Made by a program: the position numbers and the translations under genes. From assembly GCA_036924085.1 (NCBI GenBank), contig JAVGWX010000019.1, positions 13,361,696 to 13,425,695 on the forward strand: a stretch of 64,000 bases of DNA, given 5' to 3'. The notes below the pieces were generated by a model, which did no database searches, had not been told where the DNA came from, and saw only the letters and a program-made list of their open reading frames with translations. This DNA is from Ariolimax columbianus (taxonomy: Eukaryota > Mollusca > Gastropoda > Stylommatophora > Arionidae). Shown piece by piece: positions 50,418 to 60,465 of this stretch (position 1 is its first letter; each line of letters opens with the position of its first letter).

Positions 50418-50675
50418 AGTGTATGCTCAGACACCACGTGCTACCTGATTGTGTGCTCAGACAGCACGTGCTACCTGATTGTGTGCTCAGACATTACCAG
50501 CTACCTGAGTGTGTGCTCCGACAGCACGTGCTACCTGAGTGTGTGCTCAGACATTACCAGCTACCTTAGTGTGTGCTTAGACAGCACGTGCTACCTGATT
50601 GTGTGCTCAGACACCACGTGCTACCTGAGTGTGTGCTCAGACACCACGTGCTACCTGAGTGTGTGCTCAGACATT
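50418..50675. repeat. 30-bp minisatellite, about 9 copies
   Basis: Unit GTGTGCTCAGACAGCACGTG + CTACCTGAGT, with an alternative ACATTACCAG variant. It makes an open 10-residue repeat (VCSDTTCYLS) that is not otherwise gene-like. Confidence 0.93.
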
Positions 50676-50728
50676 AATGAAATGTGCAAGTCGGACAAAC
50701 TTGGAAAATGAAAGCTAAATATACTTAC

Positions 50729-50930
50729 TTGGAGCAGACACAGTATGGTTTATTGTTGATTCTTTTGTAAAATAATTGGATAAGATGTATTTAACTCTAC
50801 AGCTGTATGACCCAGCATCACTACATTTAACATCATTGATATCCAACACAATTCTCATTGTGTGTCTGTTGTTAACGCCGTTATTTGATCCCATGAAAGT
50901 TAAAGTCCAATTTTTTCCATCAGGAATTTT
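50729..50930 (-). CDS. Ig-domain exon B5 (C-terminal half)
   Basis: The acceptor TGTCTAG and donor AA|GTAAGT bound 202 nt, the length shared by all five B exons. Entry phase is 0 and exit phase 1. The 67 codons contain NWTLTF (the position WNITF occupies in B1, B2 and B4; here the sequon is NWT), MRIVLDINDV and KCSDAGSYSC. The last holds the extra conserved Cys, then the D-x-G-x-Y-x-C signature of Ig F strands. Its donor is GTAAGT, where the other B exons use GTGAGT. A 30-bp minisatellite sits about 50 bp past the donor in the next intron. Together with A5 it completes the first Ig domain in the window. Confidence 0.87.
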
Positions 50931-52380
50931 CTAGACAGTGAAAGGGTTGGAAATAAATATAAATACACATTACATAAAAAACGCTTTTAATTGTGAAAAC
51001 AAACCATGGATACATCAGTTATTTCATTCAGTCCTAACGTGGCTAACATTATCAACCACCGTCGTCGAAGGCTCTCAACGTCTTCGTTTTATTTGTGTAC
51101 ACTATATTCTACTTTTAATTGAAAAAAATCACAAACCGCTGATTAGCTTGGGACAGAACTAATGGCTGTGACGTGAACTTCACAAAGAGTTTAAATACAA
51201 TGGTTTGGGGATTAAAAGAAAAAGGAAAGTAAACACGTGACTTTTGCTGTAATGATAAATCACATCACGAAATAACAAATGGTATGAATTTTTAAAATAA
51301 AATATATATTATGCATTGGTATAAAAATCAAAAGCTAAATAACAAATACTCTGAGTAAACTGTAGGAAATTTAATCAAGAATGTTAAAACGACTAAATAA
51401 CAGAAACACGATAATCAAGACGAACTGACTGATGATCTATCCTAAATAAAGAAGTGTAATTAAAACAGCAATCGATAAATGTAACTAAATTGGTATCAAT
51501 CGAAAGGGTTGTTATTGATTGAAGTTTCATTTGTGTCATTCATATTCTCAAATCATATTTTATTCATCATGAGAATCCATAACCACAACAAACCTCCATT
51601 ATTCTCATATTATGTTTTTAAACCACGTCGCTTCGCTCCATCCGTAGATATTATCTCCGATGCTTGCTTCTTGAGGGAAGCTATATTTAGGTGAACATGG
51701 ACAAATCCAAACAAATGACACAAATTATTGCCAGTCTAGTGTCCACTAGAAGTCCTAGTGTATGCGCTATGCCGATGTACTAGAAATACTACATGTTTTT
51801 CTACTCTCTCTTGCCACCCAATCTAAATTTTACGCTGTAGACACCTCATGTGAAAGGTGTTAAACCAGCCGCTGTTCCTGGCTAGTGTTAAGTGCTCCAA
51901 GTCTCGCTTACATACATGAGAGTTACAAAAAACTCAGGTCTGATAGTGAAACAGTTCAGTGTTCTCCCAGACTGTCTTTGTCAGACGGGCCATGACGGTA
52001 CTCGTCCTACCAAGATCCTACTGTGTATCTGATTCTCGAGCGAGAGAGTTTTGCTGATGGTAGACCCCAGATGAGCAAAACTGTTGACGACATCCAGAGG
52101 GACGCCATCAATTGTTTTTGGAAAGTGGCAAAATCCTGTAAGCAGAGCTTTGTCTTTTCCAGTCTTTTGGTGAGTCCAAACTGATGGCACCCTTCGGCGA
52201 ATCTGTCTCCCAGTCTCTGTAGGGCCTCCTCACTATTAGTTCATAGAACCGCATCATTATGAACCACAATCTTTACCAAAGGATAGGGAATAGCCGATAT
52301 TATTTTAATATTCAAAATTGGTTACAGTCGAATGTGTGAAAATCACACATTTGTCAGTGCATCTGACAAAGTCTGCTCTT
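50931..52380. other. Intron above B5
   Basis: Matches 10.9-11.95 and 21.5-22.5 kb in patches. 51.85-52.38 kb includes a minus-strand LINE-like piece (VPLDVVNSFAHLGSTISKTL, 51985-52185). Confidence 0.5.
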
Positions 52381-52384
52381 GGAT

Positions 52385-55300
52385 ACCGGAACGTGGCATG
52401 TATCCAGGAAACGCACCTCAACAATAATCATAAATTCTCAATCAGAGGATACCAGACCTTCCGTCTAGATAGAGAAGGCCACAAAGAAGGGGTCCTGATA
52501 CTGACCAGAAACTGCATACCGAGTAGCGCGGTATCTGTCAATCACACCGGACAAGCAGAAATTGTAGGAGTTGACATAATGGCTCAAGAGACGAAGCTCC
52601 GCATTTTCAATCTGTACGGACCACCAAATAGAGACCTATCGCTCTCGAGTATGGAGGTCAAAGACTCCAACTGCATAGTAGTTGGAGATTTCAACAGCCA
52701 CTCTGAGAGATGGGGATACTCTGACACAGACAGCAGAGGTGACGAAGTGGAAGATTAGGAGATAGATGCAAATCTCTCCCTAATCAATAGGCTGGAGGAT
52801 AGCCCTAGCTTCTTTTCAAGAACATGGCATACCACCTCGACTCCAGATTTGGCCTTCTCCACACAGGACATACACCATAAAATAGACCGCCAGGTGCTAA
52901 ACCAACTGGCAGGTAGCGACCACAGGCCGATCAGGCTAACCATTGACATGGAAGTAGGCCCACAAGAAACAAAACCGCTCCCACGTTGGAACTACAAACG
53001 AGCCGACTGGGACAGATTTGCAATCCTGACAGATGGGCTGTGTGAAACCATAAACACACGAAACACCAAAATGAAGCCCATGGTAGAGAGCCTAAGCAAG
53101 GCAATAATGCAAGCCGCCACTGAAACCATCCCAACAGGAGCTAGGAAAAACTATAAGCCCTACTGGAATGATGAGTTGCAGAAAGTGGAAGATGCAGTAA
53201 CAAATGCTAGGAACATGGCAGAGCGAGAAAAATCCATGAAGGCAAACATCGCCCTCAAAGCCGCCGCAAGGAAGTACAAACACACTCAAGCAAACAGCAA
53301 GAGAAAGCTGGAAAAATAAAACGGAAAGTCTAAACCTGGACAAAGACGGGAACAAGCTATGGAAGCTAGTCAGAGCCATGAACGACGAAACCCCGTCAAA
53401 TAAACAAATTACTATCAAGCAGGGCGAGAACTTGATCACAGGTAAGAAAGCCGCAAACGCCTTTGTCGATCACTATGCCAGAGCAAACCACATCGAGGTC
53501 CCTGATAAGCATACAGACATTAGCGAAGAGCTAAAGGGACACGAAAACATGAATACGGCACCTGAAGAGCACATGATGGCCAAACTAACAATGCGCGAAA
53601 TGGAAGAGGCCATGAGAACACTAAAGAAAAGGAAATCTCCCGGAAAAGACGGGATAACAAACGAAATGCTGATGGGGCTGGGCCAAACAGCGAAGAAAAA
53701 ACTGCTATAGGTCCTGAACCAAAGCTGGAAAAGGGGAATTGTACCACAGGCATGGAAAGACGCAATACTGGTAACAGTACCAAAAACAGGAAAGGACAAA
53801 ACAGATCCAAATGGATACAGGCCCATAAGCCTACTGAGCTGTGTCGGCAAGCTGATGGAACGGATGATAAACACCAGACTGATGTGGCATCTGGAAGAAA
53901 AACGAATACTAATTCCACAGCAAGCCGGCTTTATACAGCACAGATCCACTGAGGACCAGGTCATCCTCATAGCCCAGAAGATAGAAGATGCCTACCAGGC
54001 ACAGAAACACACAGTAGCTGTTTGGGGTGTATCTGGAAAAGGCATTTGACAAAGTCTGGAAAGATGGACTTAGAGTCAAGCTAAGAAGAAGTGATGTTTG
54101 TGGGAGGATGTACACGTGGATCAACCCCTACCTCAAACAAAGAACGGCCAGAGTCCAAGTACAAGGGCAGATGAGCAAAAAGGTGACACTCGAGCAGGGA
54201 GTACCCCAAGGGGGAGTACTGTCACGCACACTCTTCCTGGTATATATGAACGATATTACAGAGAATATACCAAGAAGAGTCCATAGCTCAATGTTTGCAG
54301 ACGATCTGGCTATGTGGACCTCTGAAAATAATCTCACCATAGCAAGAAATCGGATGCAGACGGCCCTAACATCGCTGGAAGAGTGGGCGAACTCATGGCT
54401 GGTCAAAATAAACGAGGAGAAAACCACATGCACAATATTCTCGCTTTCATTAAAACCTCAAAGTACCAAATTAGGTCTAAATGGCAAATTCCTGCAGCCA
54501 AACGACAACATAACCTATCTGGGAGTCACATTTGATCGGCCTATGACATGGAAAAGTCAGATTGAGAGAAACCGAATGAAAGCCAGAGAAAGAATGGCAA
54601 TCATGAGGAAACTTGCTGGCACTAGCTGGGGAGCAGACGAAGGCATACTAAAGAAACTGTACACTGGAAGAGTGAGACCAGTTCTCGAGTATGGCATTGC
54701 GGCATGGACAACAGCAGCGAAGGCGAACTTCGATAAAGTTAACAAACTTCAAAACTAAGCCATGAGAATTATAACAGGTGGCATGAAGTCAACGCCAATT
54801 GTAGAACTTGAAAAGATTACAAAACTGCAATCCATGACCGATAGAAGAGACTGCAGAGCCCAGCTGCAGTCAGAGAAACTCCGAAGACTGACCGACCATC
54901 CAATGTACCAGAGACTAAACAATCTGGGAAATGGGAAACTAAAGCGGAGAAACTTTGCAGAAATAGCCAAAGCAAAGATGCACGAAGATCCCATAAACGC
55001 ACTAACAACACCAAAACCCATCACTACTGTACGAAAACCTACCTGGAGGCAGGATATATTTCCAGAGGTGGTAGAAAATATACCAGGTATTGCAAACAAA
55101 AACTGCCAGACTGAAAAAGAAAGGAGAGATACTACCCTAAGCTTCATAACGAAAAGCTACCCAAGCATGGACTGGACCCATGCATACACCGACGACTCTG
55201 TAACAAACACATCACAGAACGGAGGGGCAGGAGCATTCCTGAACCTACCAAATGGCAGAAAAATAACACTGTCATTCGCTACTGGTAAGTACACAAGCAA

Positions 55301-56288
55301 TTTCAGAGCGGAGGCAGAGGCACTGAGGGCGGCAGTGGAAGAAATGGTGACACACAGTGAAAATGAGAGCCATATAGTCCTGCTTACAGATGCTCTCGCC
55401 GTAGTCACAGCGCTAAAAAGCCAGAAAAACACTGAGCTTAATGACTTAAGAGCAGCACTCTGCAAACTGTGCCAGCAGTCCGCACCAAAAAGGGTAGTGG
55501 TACAGTGGGTCCTATCTCACTGCAACATCCAAGGCAACGAGGAGGCAGACAGACTGGCAAAAGAAGGTGCAAGACTACCCCAACCAGATACCAGTATGAC
55601 GAACGAAGAGTCAAAACGGCTTATCAAAGCCAGATACATGAACAAATGGGGAACCGAACATACTGGTTACACCAAAAACGATGCCTATTACCAGTTGAAC
55701 CGAAGAGAGCAGGTCGTTGTCTTCAGACCTCTCACTGGCCACAACAGACTGAGGTACCACCTACTTTTTTTTTTTTTTTTTTAATTTTTTTTATTTGCTT
55801 TCGCCTTATTTATCTATGCCCCAAGGCATGTGTGCGTTACACTGTGGTTTTTATTTTGCGCCTCTCGGCCCAGTGCATCCGACTGCAGCATGCATTTTAT
55901 GTAAGGGTCTGCTTCCTCCTGCATTTTCTAAGGGTTTGCTTCCCCGGGGTAACGGCCGGTGCTGTGATCGGGATCGAACCTAGCACCTTCTGGTTGTGAG
56001 CCATGCCACTAAACCACTAGGCCACGCCGTCCCCGGGTACCACCTATTCAACAAATTGAAGATAGGGTGTACCGACGAATGACCATGCGGTACTGGTAAA
56101 ATGACCGCTGAACATCTGCTGCAGAACTGCCCGACATACGAGGATCAGAGAGAGCAGATGTGGCCATTACCAGTGGAACTGCAAGACAAGCTCTATGGCA
56201 GTGGCGACAGCCTCAGGATGACCACCGCTTTTTCGAAAAAATAATGGTTACTGTCTGACTACGTACGCAGAAGAAGAAGAAGAAGAAG
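52385..56288 (+). mobile_element. I/Nimb-like LINE with nested SINE
   Basis: Endonuclease (52395-52960: QETHLNNNHKFSIRGYQTFR, VVGDFNSHSERWGYSDTDSR). RT (53590-54430: KSPGKDGITNEMLMGLG, NGYRPISLLSCVGKLMERMI, LEQGVPQGGVLSRTLFLVYM, catalytic MFADDLAMW at about 54291). RNase H and C-terminus in a 340-codon frame at 54762-55784 (EAEALRAAVEEM, TDALAVV, LSHCNIQGNEEADRLAKEG). The first RNase H motif is TDDS where the other copies have TDGS. Stops at about 52756, 53708 and 54757 and frameshifts near 53310 and 54020 disable it. It ends (GAA)n at 56269-56287. No 5' region; truncated relative to the 42.7-47.0 kb copy. Confidence 0.9.
55764..56034 (-). mobile_element. tRNA-derived SINE inserted in a LINE
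   Basis: On the minus strand the element begins GGACGGCGTGGCCTAGTGG (box A-like) and has GGTTCGATCCC (box B) about 40 bp on, then a body, then a long poly-A (poly-T at about 55764-55783 on the plus strand). The flanks are a direct repeat, GGTACCACCTA on both sides, while the uninterrupted paralogue at 40.95 kb has it once. So this is a clean retroposition with an 11-bp target-site duplication. Confidence 0.88.
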
Positions 56289-56589
56289 GATACCGGAACA
56301 TGTACTAGGGCATCTGAAGCAGCCACAAGTCGACGCGTCTCAATGCGGTTACCTAGCGTACCACATCACTGATAACAGTATTCTCATTCTCACTCAGGTA
56401 ACTGGTTTTAAAAAGCTCCTGTGTATTATTTTGATACGGAGTGTTTTGTTTTTTTGGTCATAGAAATGGCGTCGATGAGATTCTCTGAAACAATCTCTGT
56501 GAATGCATGAAAAAAAGATCGTCCCAGCACCCTGGGTCTGTTCTTCACATAGTTTCTAAAAGAATTTCGGAAGCTACATAACGATGGGA

Positions 56590-57070
56590 ATCCAAAATCC
56601 AGATGAAATTGAGATCACCATTGGCATAAAACAGAGCGACCGTATATCAACAAAGTGTTCCATACTGTTCACAAATGATGTCTTCAAACCACGAAATGAG
56701 ATGAACATAAAATGCCTAGTGGAATTCTGAAAGATGAAACCGGCTCTGGTACAGGTCAAACAGTTCAAGACCCTTGGGCATGTAATAGGCCATAAGGAAG
56801 GTATCAAAGAAGAGTTGACCATCGGAGCCGCATGACATGAATAGAGGATTCCTCAGTAAAAGTGAAATATTAAATAAAGACAACAAAGATTAAAGCTTTA
56901 ACTCGCTTCACCGGTATGCCAGTTGTGACGTCTTTGTGGGAATATGTGAAATGACTACAGCCCATTATAAACAGTTCCAACACATTTAAATGAGACATCT
57001 AAGAACAATGCTCCAAGTATCTTGCACTAACAATGACTGCGATCAAGTAATACAGCGTCATCTTACAATT
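56590..57070 (+). mobile_element. LINE polymerase fragment
   Basis: Positions 56720-56830 read MKPALVQVKQFKTLGHVIGH, then KEGIKEELTIGAA, resembling the palm-thumb stretch (QVKQFKYLG) of LINE polymerases. Very decayed. Confidence 0.55.
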
Positions 57071-57625
57071 CACTTCTTCCTTATTTCTGTGAAGCAATAC
57101 TAATCAGCTTATGAACAACCATGTCTGAAGAATGGAATAAAATACACTAGCAGGGGAATCAAAGTGTCAAGGATACAGATCCCAATGACGATCGGGAATC
57201 CAGTGAGACAACAATATAAGAGAGCATATAACAGTTTGGAGACAGGGCTGGAGCTTGACAAATAGTAAGTCAGAAAATAGAATAACCCGGCATTATTTCA
57301 GGATAACTTCTAAAGATCATGGAAGAAATGGAGCGGTTAGGTAATGTTAGTTGTCGACTCTATAACATTATTTATGCTTTTGTGAATTTGGATTGTTATT
57401 TTTCAATCAATACTTGAATGCATACGTATCGGATATTATTGTTTCATGTTACTAACATTTGACCTGACGGGCTTTACTGATCCTGCCCGAAGCAAACTAC
57501 ACCAGGTGACATTATTCAAGGCTTTTTGAAAACATGCAAGCCGACCAATCACGCCAGATAACAATACAATGGAAGGATAAAAATAGATACGTTACAGAAT
57601 TATATTATAAATGTCCTTGTCCTAC
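57071..57625. other. Intron below A5; duplicated block
   Basis: Positions 57330-57470 match the intron block below A1, A2 and A3. No gene. Confidence 0.55.
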
Positions 57626-57843
57626 CCTGACAGTAGTGTTTATACCCGGTGGACCTTCCTGTGCTCGATAAAGCGCAACAGACGTATAAGCGACATCTCT
57701 TGTAAACTTTTTAGCAATTTCCAAAGTTTCCGTTATAAGAAAATTCGTGTCTGTGATAATCACACGATTTGCCTCACAAATGACAGAGAAGCTCTTCCCA
57801 ATTGGTAATGTATTTTCGGTTATGATTGGTTCCTGACACCTTA
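57626..57843 (-). CDS. Ig-domain exon A5 (N-terminal half)
   Basis: First complete A exon in transcript order. The acceptor is a pyrimidine-rich tract ending TCTCCCCAG and the donor is AGG|GTAGGA, as in the other A exons. The 218 nt enter in phase 1 and leave in phase 0. It codes about 72 residues: RCQEPI near the start (the extra conserved Cys), FSVICEANRV (B strand with the canonical Cys), and an ETLEIAKKF segment matching LRIARK of the paralogues. It is 12-15 nt longer than A1, A3 and A4 and the same length as A2; the extra residues sit just before the donor. An NTT glycosylation sequon lies near the end. It should splice to B5 at 50930. The reading frame also runs open upstream of the acceptor, but similarity to the other A exons stops at the splice site. 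Confidence 0.85.
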
Positions 57844-58169
57844 CTGGGGAGACCAATAAAACAACTCTCAGTAAACAACATGGTAAACATATACAGAGGA
57901 CACTCATTCTTATGACAGACGTATTTCTATAGCATTTTAATAATAGGACCCTTTCTTTCCACATCAATTCTTCTGAAATATAGTTCAGGCTCCTTTTATA
58001 ACGTGCAGCATAACACAATTCTAAAATCAGCAAATGCATTAACACAGATAAAAGACAAACAAACATGCTTTTGGAAAACTATTATTGATTTTCCTTAATC
58101 TATTCTTCCTTAGAAATTAATAGGCGCTTGAAGAACCTAACAAAATCTGTCAAGATAAACGGTTAGCCA

Positions 58170-58625
58170 TATCCACGAAGATAAGATTAATGCGTACATT
58201 GGACCTGTTAATATTGATATATGCTTGTGAGACATAGACAAAAACAGCTGACATGCACTGGAAGATACAAGCCGTAGAGATGAGATGTTTCCAAAGACTT
58301 CTAATCGTCACGTACTAAGATCGAGTTACAAATGAGTAAATACGCAAAATAATTACAACAGCAGTAAGTCCTTTTGAAGGCAAATTCGCAACTGCCAAAG
58401 AAGGAAACTCGCTCTGCGCGGGCGCATATCGAGATCAAATGGTCTTGCAAATACCATCAAGCAATAAAAGGTACAAGGCAGACAACAAAAGAGGTCGTCC
58501 TAAAATGGGACGCGAGGACAATAGACAGCGACCGCTGACAGAGAGGAATGAGGTGGTATTGTGAGGATGTCTTCATGTGTGCCCCAATGATCTCCCTGGT
58601 TACGTGATGATCTGATCTGAAATTA
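58170..58625 (+). mobile_element. LINE 3'-end fragment, source-like copy of the 32-bp unit
   Basis: Reads KIRLMRTLDLLILIYACET, then KIQAVEMRCFQRLLI, YRDQMVLQIPSSNKRY and KRGRPKMGREDNRQRPLTER. Reverse complement of 5.54-5.76 kb over its last 200 bp. The YRDQMVL codons hold the sequence that is amplified as the 32-bp array at 5.7-6.8 kb. Confidence 0.75.
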
Positions 58626-58644
58626 AAAACACCCTAAATCACAT

Positions 58645-58865
58645 TATATCAGTAAATTGTATTAACACAGTGCTTGCTTTGAAGGACCAGGTGTATTTAG
58701 GAAAATTGGCTAATGCAGGGTTGCTCATTATCTGAATATTCCAAATATTACCCACGTATACAAGCGAAATGGAAACCGTCACTTCTTTGACAACCATAGC
58801 GGAATCAATCTCTATCCTATCGACTTCTGGCAAGATACTAGCATAAGTTATCCTACACCGCGGAA
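58645..58865 (-). CDS. Possible upstream exon, unrecognised
   Basis: An open stretch on the minus strand follows an AG acceptor (ATTGACAG) that would enter in phase 1, as the A exons do. It codes about 70 residues with PRCRITYAS at the start, a hydrophobic VTVSISLVYVG strand and KYTWSF, which could be B and C strands of an Ig-like fold. No good GT donor in phase 1 precedes the in-frame stop, and the acceptor has a weak pyrimidine tract beside LINE sequence. It may be a diverged exon of the same gene or chance. Confidence 0.33.
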
Positions 58866-58869
58866 CTGT

Positions 58870-60270
58870 CAATATGATATCCGTGATTCGGAAACTTCAG
58901 GAGAAATGCCAAGAGCAGCAGCGTGGGCTATTTATTACGATCGTGTACATGAACAAGGCATTCGATACCGTCAACAGAGATGGACTTTGGAAGGTCATGG
59001 AGGAATTCGGCTGTCCTAACAGAGTTACCAAGATCGTCAAGTGATGGGGAAACGTCAAACGTTTTTCCTGTGTCAAAGTGCGTCAAGCAGGGATGTCTAC
59101 TAGCCCCAACAAAGGGCGTCAAGCAGGGCTGTCTACTAGCCCCAACAAAGGGCGTCAAGCAGGGCTGTCTAATAGCCCCAACAAAGGGCGTCAAGCAGGG
59201 CTGTCTACTAGCCCGAACAAAGGGCATCATGCAGGGATGTCTATTAGCCCAAACTAAGGGCGTCAAGCAGGGCTGTCTATTAGCCCCAACAAAGGGCGTC
59301 AAACAGGGATGTCTATTAGCCCCAACAAAGGACGCCAAGCAGGGCTGTCCACTAGACCAAACACTCTTGATCATAATGTTTTCTGCCATGCTCAGTGTTA
59401 GCTGTCAGGGTTGGTACCAAATCGGAGTGGAATAAAAAACAGAGCTAAGGAAAACAGGTGACTGCAAGCTCGCCCAAAAGTAAAGGATACAACCCTATAA
59501 CACTTGCTTTTTCTTGATGACTGCGACGTCACTGTCAACACTGATAAAGGCATGGAGACATATGTGGACAAGTTTTCGCAGCATGCAACACGTTCGATTT
59601 TGCAATCAATACCACAAAAACTAGAAGCGATGTTTCAGCCGACTCCGAGTGACACATATCGCAACCCAGATATCAGAGTCAAGAACGAGCGCCTTCAATC
59701 AGTAGACGGCTTTACGTACCTTTGTAGCACTCTTTCCATGGAAACTACCATTACGAGGTCAGTAACAGAATCTGCAAGGTCAGTTCTGCCTTTCGTAGGC
59801 TGCGCAACATTGTCTGGAAGCGGAAGGGTCTTCGGCTAGATACGAAACTCAAAGTCTACCAAGCCGTAGTGCTGCTCGCCTCTCTGTCTACCAGTGAGAC
59901 GTGGAATGTGTACATCAGGCGTGCTAGGAAAATAAACCACTTCCAAAAAAGGTGTCGCCGCAGATTGCTCAAAATAAAACGGCAAGACAGGGTACCAGAC
60001 ACCGAGATCCTCATGGGGGCAAATTGCCGAGCATCAACACACTTATTTCAGAAAACCCAGATTATGTGGGTCGGCTACGTTGTGAGCACGCCAAACAAAC
60101 GCATCCCAAATCAACTAATGTATGGTGAGCTAAAAGATGGCCTGCGTCAAGTCGGTGACCAAAAAAAGCGTTTCAAAGACTCCCCCAAAAGCATCGCTGA
60201 CACTTTACAGCATCGATGTAAACGCATGGGAATGCCTCGCACAGGATCGCCAAGCATAGCGTAGAACTAC
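58870..60270 (+). mobile_element. RTE-like LINE with an internal minisatellite
   Basis: RT pieces VIRKLQEKCQEQQRGLFITI, VYMNKAFDTVNRDGLWKVME, EFGCPNRVTKIVK. Then the conserved VKQGCLLAPT box repeated eight times (59079-59366), flowing into TLLIIMFSAMLSV. Later VDGFTYLCSTLSMET, KVYQAVVLLASLSTSETWNV and the C-terminal QKRCRRRLLKIKRQDRVPDT with MWVGYVV. Frameshifts at several points. Confidence 0.82.
59079..59366. repeat. 36-bp minisatellite, 8 copies, inside an RT
   Basis: Unit GGGCGTCAAGCAGGGCTGTC + TACTAGCCCCAACAAA, coding KGVKQGCLLAPT per copy. Copies differ at a few sites (ATGCAGGGATG, CGCCAAGC). Confidence 0.95.
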
Positions 60271-60360
60271 CATCAGGGGCACCTTCATTATTGAGAAACG
60301 CCGGCCTCCGAAGCCCAGAAAAAACGCATTTCGCGAAAAGATAAGATAACTGACACTCAC

Positions 60361-60443
60361 ACGTATAATTCTGACATTAAATGTTGCGTATGTAGAAGAA
60401 TTTTCCGCTCCAGAATTGAACAATACAGCCACCTCTGAACTCA
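60361..60443 (-). CDS. Possible small upstream exon
   Basis: An 83-nt open stretch with a good acceptor (TACCTCACCAG) and a consensus donor (CGT|GTGAGT). It enters in phase 1 and leaves in phase 0, like an A exon. It codes about 27 residues with SSEVAVLF, an NSS sequon and YATFNVRI, which could be a final strand of an Ig or fibronectin-type fold. It has no cysteine. Its position upstream of A5 suits a preceding module, but the phase does not match the candidate at 58.6-58.9 kb. Confidence 0.33.
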
Positions 60444-60465
60444 CTGGTGAGGTACAACACAACAT

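Larger units (their letters stand above)
4814..57843 (-). other. Internal part of a multi-Ig-domain gene (five two-exon cassettes)
   Basis: Ten exons alternate A-B-A-B along the minus strand over 53 kb. Every A exon is the first half and every B exon the second half of an immunoglobulin-like domain. All exons are open, have AG acceptors and GT donors, and share phases: A enters at phase 1 and leaves at phase 0, B the reverse. Splicing them in order gives five tandem Ig domains of about 135-140 residues in one frame. Introns run from about 2.6 to 12.6 kb and are full of repeats. Tandem Ig repeats of this kind usually lie in secreted or membrane proteins of adhesion or recognition. Which applies here cannot be told, because no signal peptide, transmembrane segment or C-terminal domain is in view. 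Start and stop codons probably lie outside the window. I do not recognise a named family. Confidence 0.85.

Noticed and set aside
50415..50711. Cysteine-rich open frame (VCSDTTCYLS repeats)
   Set aside because: A 30-bp minisatellite in an intron; no signal peptide or conserved gene around it.
54762..55784. 340-codon plus-strand open frame as a host RNase H gene
   Set aside because: It is the C-terminal part of a LINE polymerase, with two close copies in the window and a SINE cutting its end.
58420..58625. Conserved coding region shared by 5.5 and 58.5 kb as a host gene
   Set aside because: The match is a LINE 3' tail in inverted orientation with frameshifts.
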